From contig JAKBGP010000030.1 in the NCBI GenBank assembly GCA_021833045.1, forward strand, positions 1-15,338: a stretch of 15,338 nt of DNA, in the 5' to 3' direction. Of this stretch, positions 15,323-15,338 are shown in pieces. Origin of the DNA: Thermoplasmata archaeon. GTDB taxonomy: Archaea > Thermoplasmatota > Thermoplasmata > Thermoplasmatales > Thermoplasmataceae. The stretch's first letter is position 1. Each line of letters begins with the position of its first letter. Made by a program: the position numbers and the translations under genes. The notes beneath the pieces were generated by a model. The model was not told where the DNA came from and made no database searches. It saw only the letters and a program-made list of their open reading frames with translations.

Positions 15323-15338
15323 CCTTAACTCACCCTTT

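Noticed and set aside
1..15338. Complete plasmid or virus genome suggested by overlapping ends
   Set aside because: No replication initiator, capsid, integrase or partition gene is visible, so the circular topology is left as one of three options rather than claimed.
1..15338. CRISPR arrays, tRNA or rRNA genes
   Set aside because: No regularly spaced repeats, no tRNA-like cloverleaf with GTTC-type arm and no rRNA text were seen on reading both strands; a covariance-model scan was not possible.

Overview
The window looks archaeal, most likely from the Thermoplasmata (an inference with no marker gene to confirm it). It is AT-rich, has TATA-box promoters sitting close to start codons, uses AGA/AGG arginine codons heavily, and carries IS630- and IS256-type elements. 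It is an accessory surface-polysaccharide locus: nucleotide-sugar synthesis, glycosyltransferases, a methyltransferase, a lipid-linked-sugar flippase and a sulfur/phosphate-ester gene pair, mixed with decayed genes and dead insertion sequences.

Layout. 1-239 (minus): the N-terminal part of a glycosyltransferase running off the left edge. 240-2330: about 2 kb of eroded DNA with one recognisable methyltransferase pseudogene (1279-2040) and unassigned relics. 2347-4509: an intact two-gene unit, a CysD-like ATP pyrophosphatase and a sulfatase/alkaline-phosphatase superfamily hydrolase. 4560-5560: a glycosyltransferase pseudogene, paralogous to the intact gene at 7687-8928 and cut short by a dead IS630-family element (about 5571-6589). 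6787-8928: an FkbM methyltransferase and a glycosyltransferase. 8979-10216: a dead IS256-family element with 45-bp terminal inverted repeats. 10573-14278: a tight operon of GDP-mannose 4,6-dehydratase, GDP-perosamine synthase-like aminotransferase and a 508-aa flippase. 14275-15322 (minus): a convergent glycosyltransferase.

The first three genes of that operon explain one another. Gmd makes GDP-4-keto-6-deoxymannose, the PLP aminotransferase next to it can convert this to GDP-perosamine, glycosyltransferases would use the sugar, FkbM could O-methylate a residue, and the flippase would export the lipid-linked glycan. The CysD-like/sulfatase-like pair suggests that a sulfate or phosphate group is activated or removed.

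The most striking structural point is that bases 1-126 are identical to 15197-15322. If the ends are joined through that repeat, the split glycosyltransferase becomes one uninterrupted 386-codon gene. The window is therefore probably a whole contig whose ends overlap: a circular molecule, a tandemly repeated 15.2-kb unit, or an assembly loop. No replication gene, tRNA, rRNA or CRISPR array was seen.
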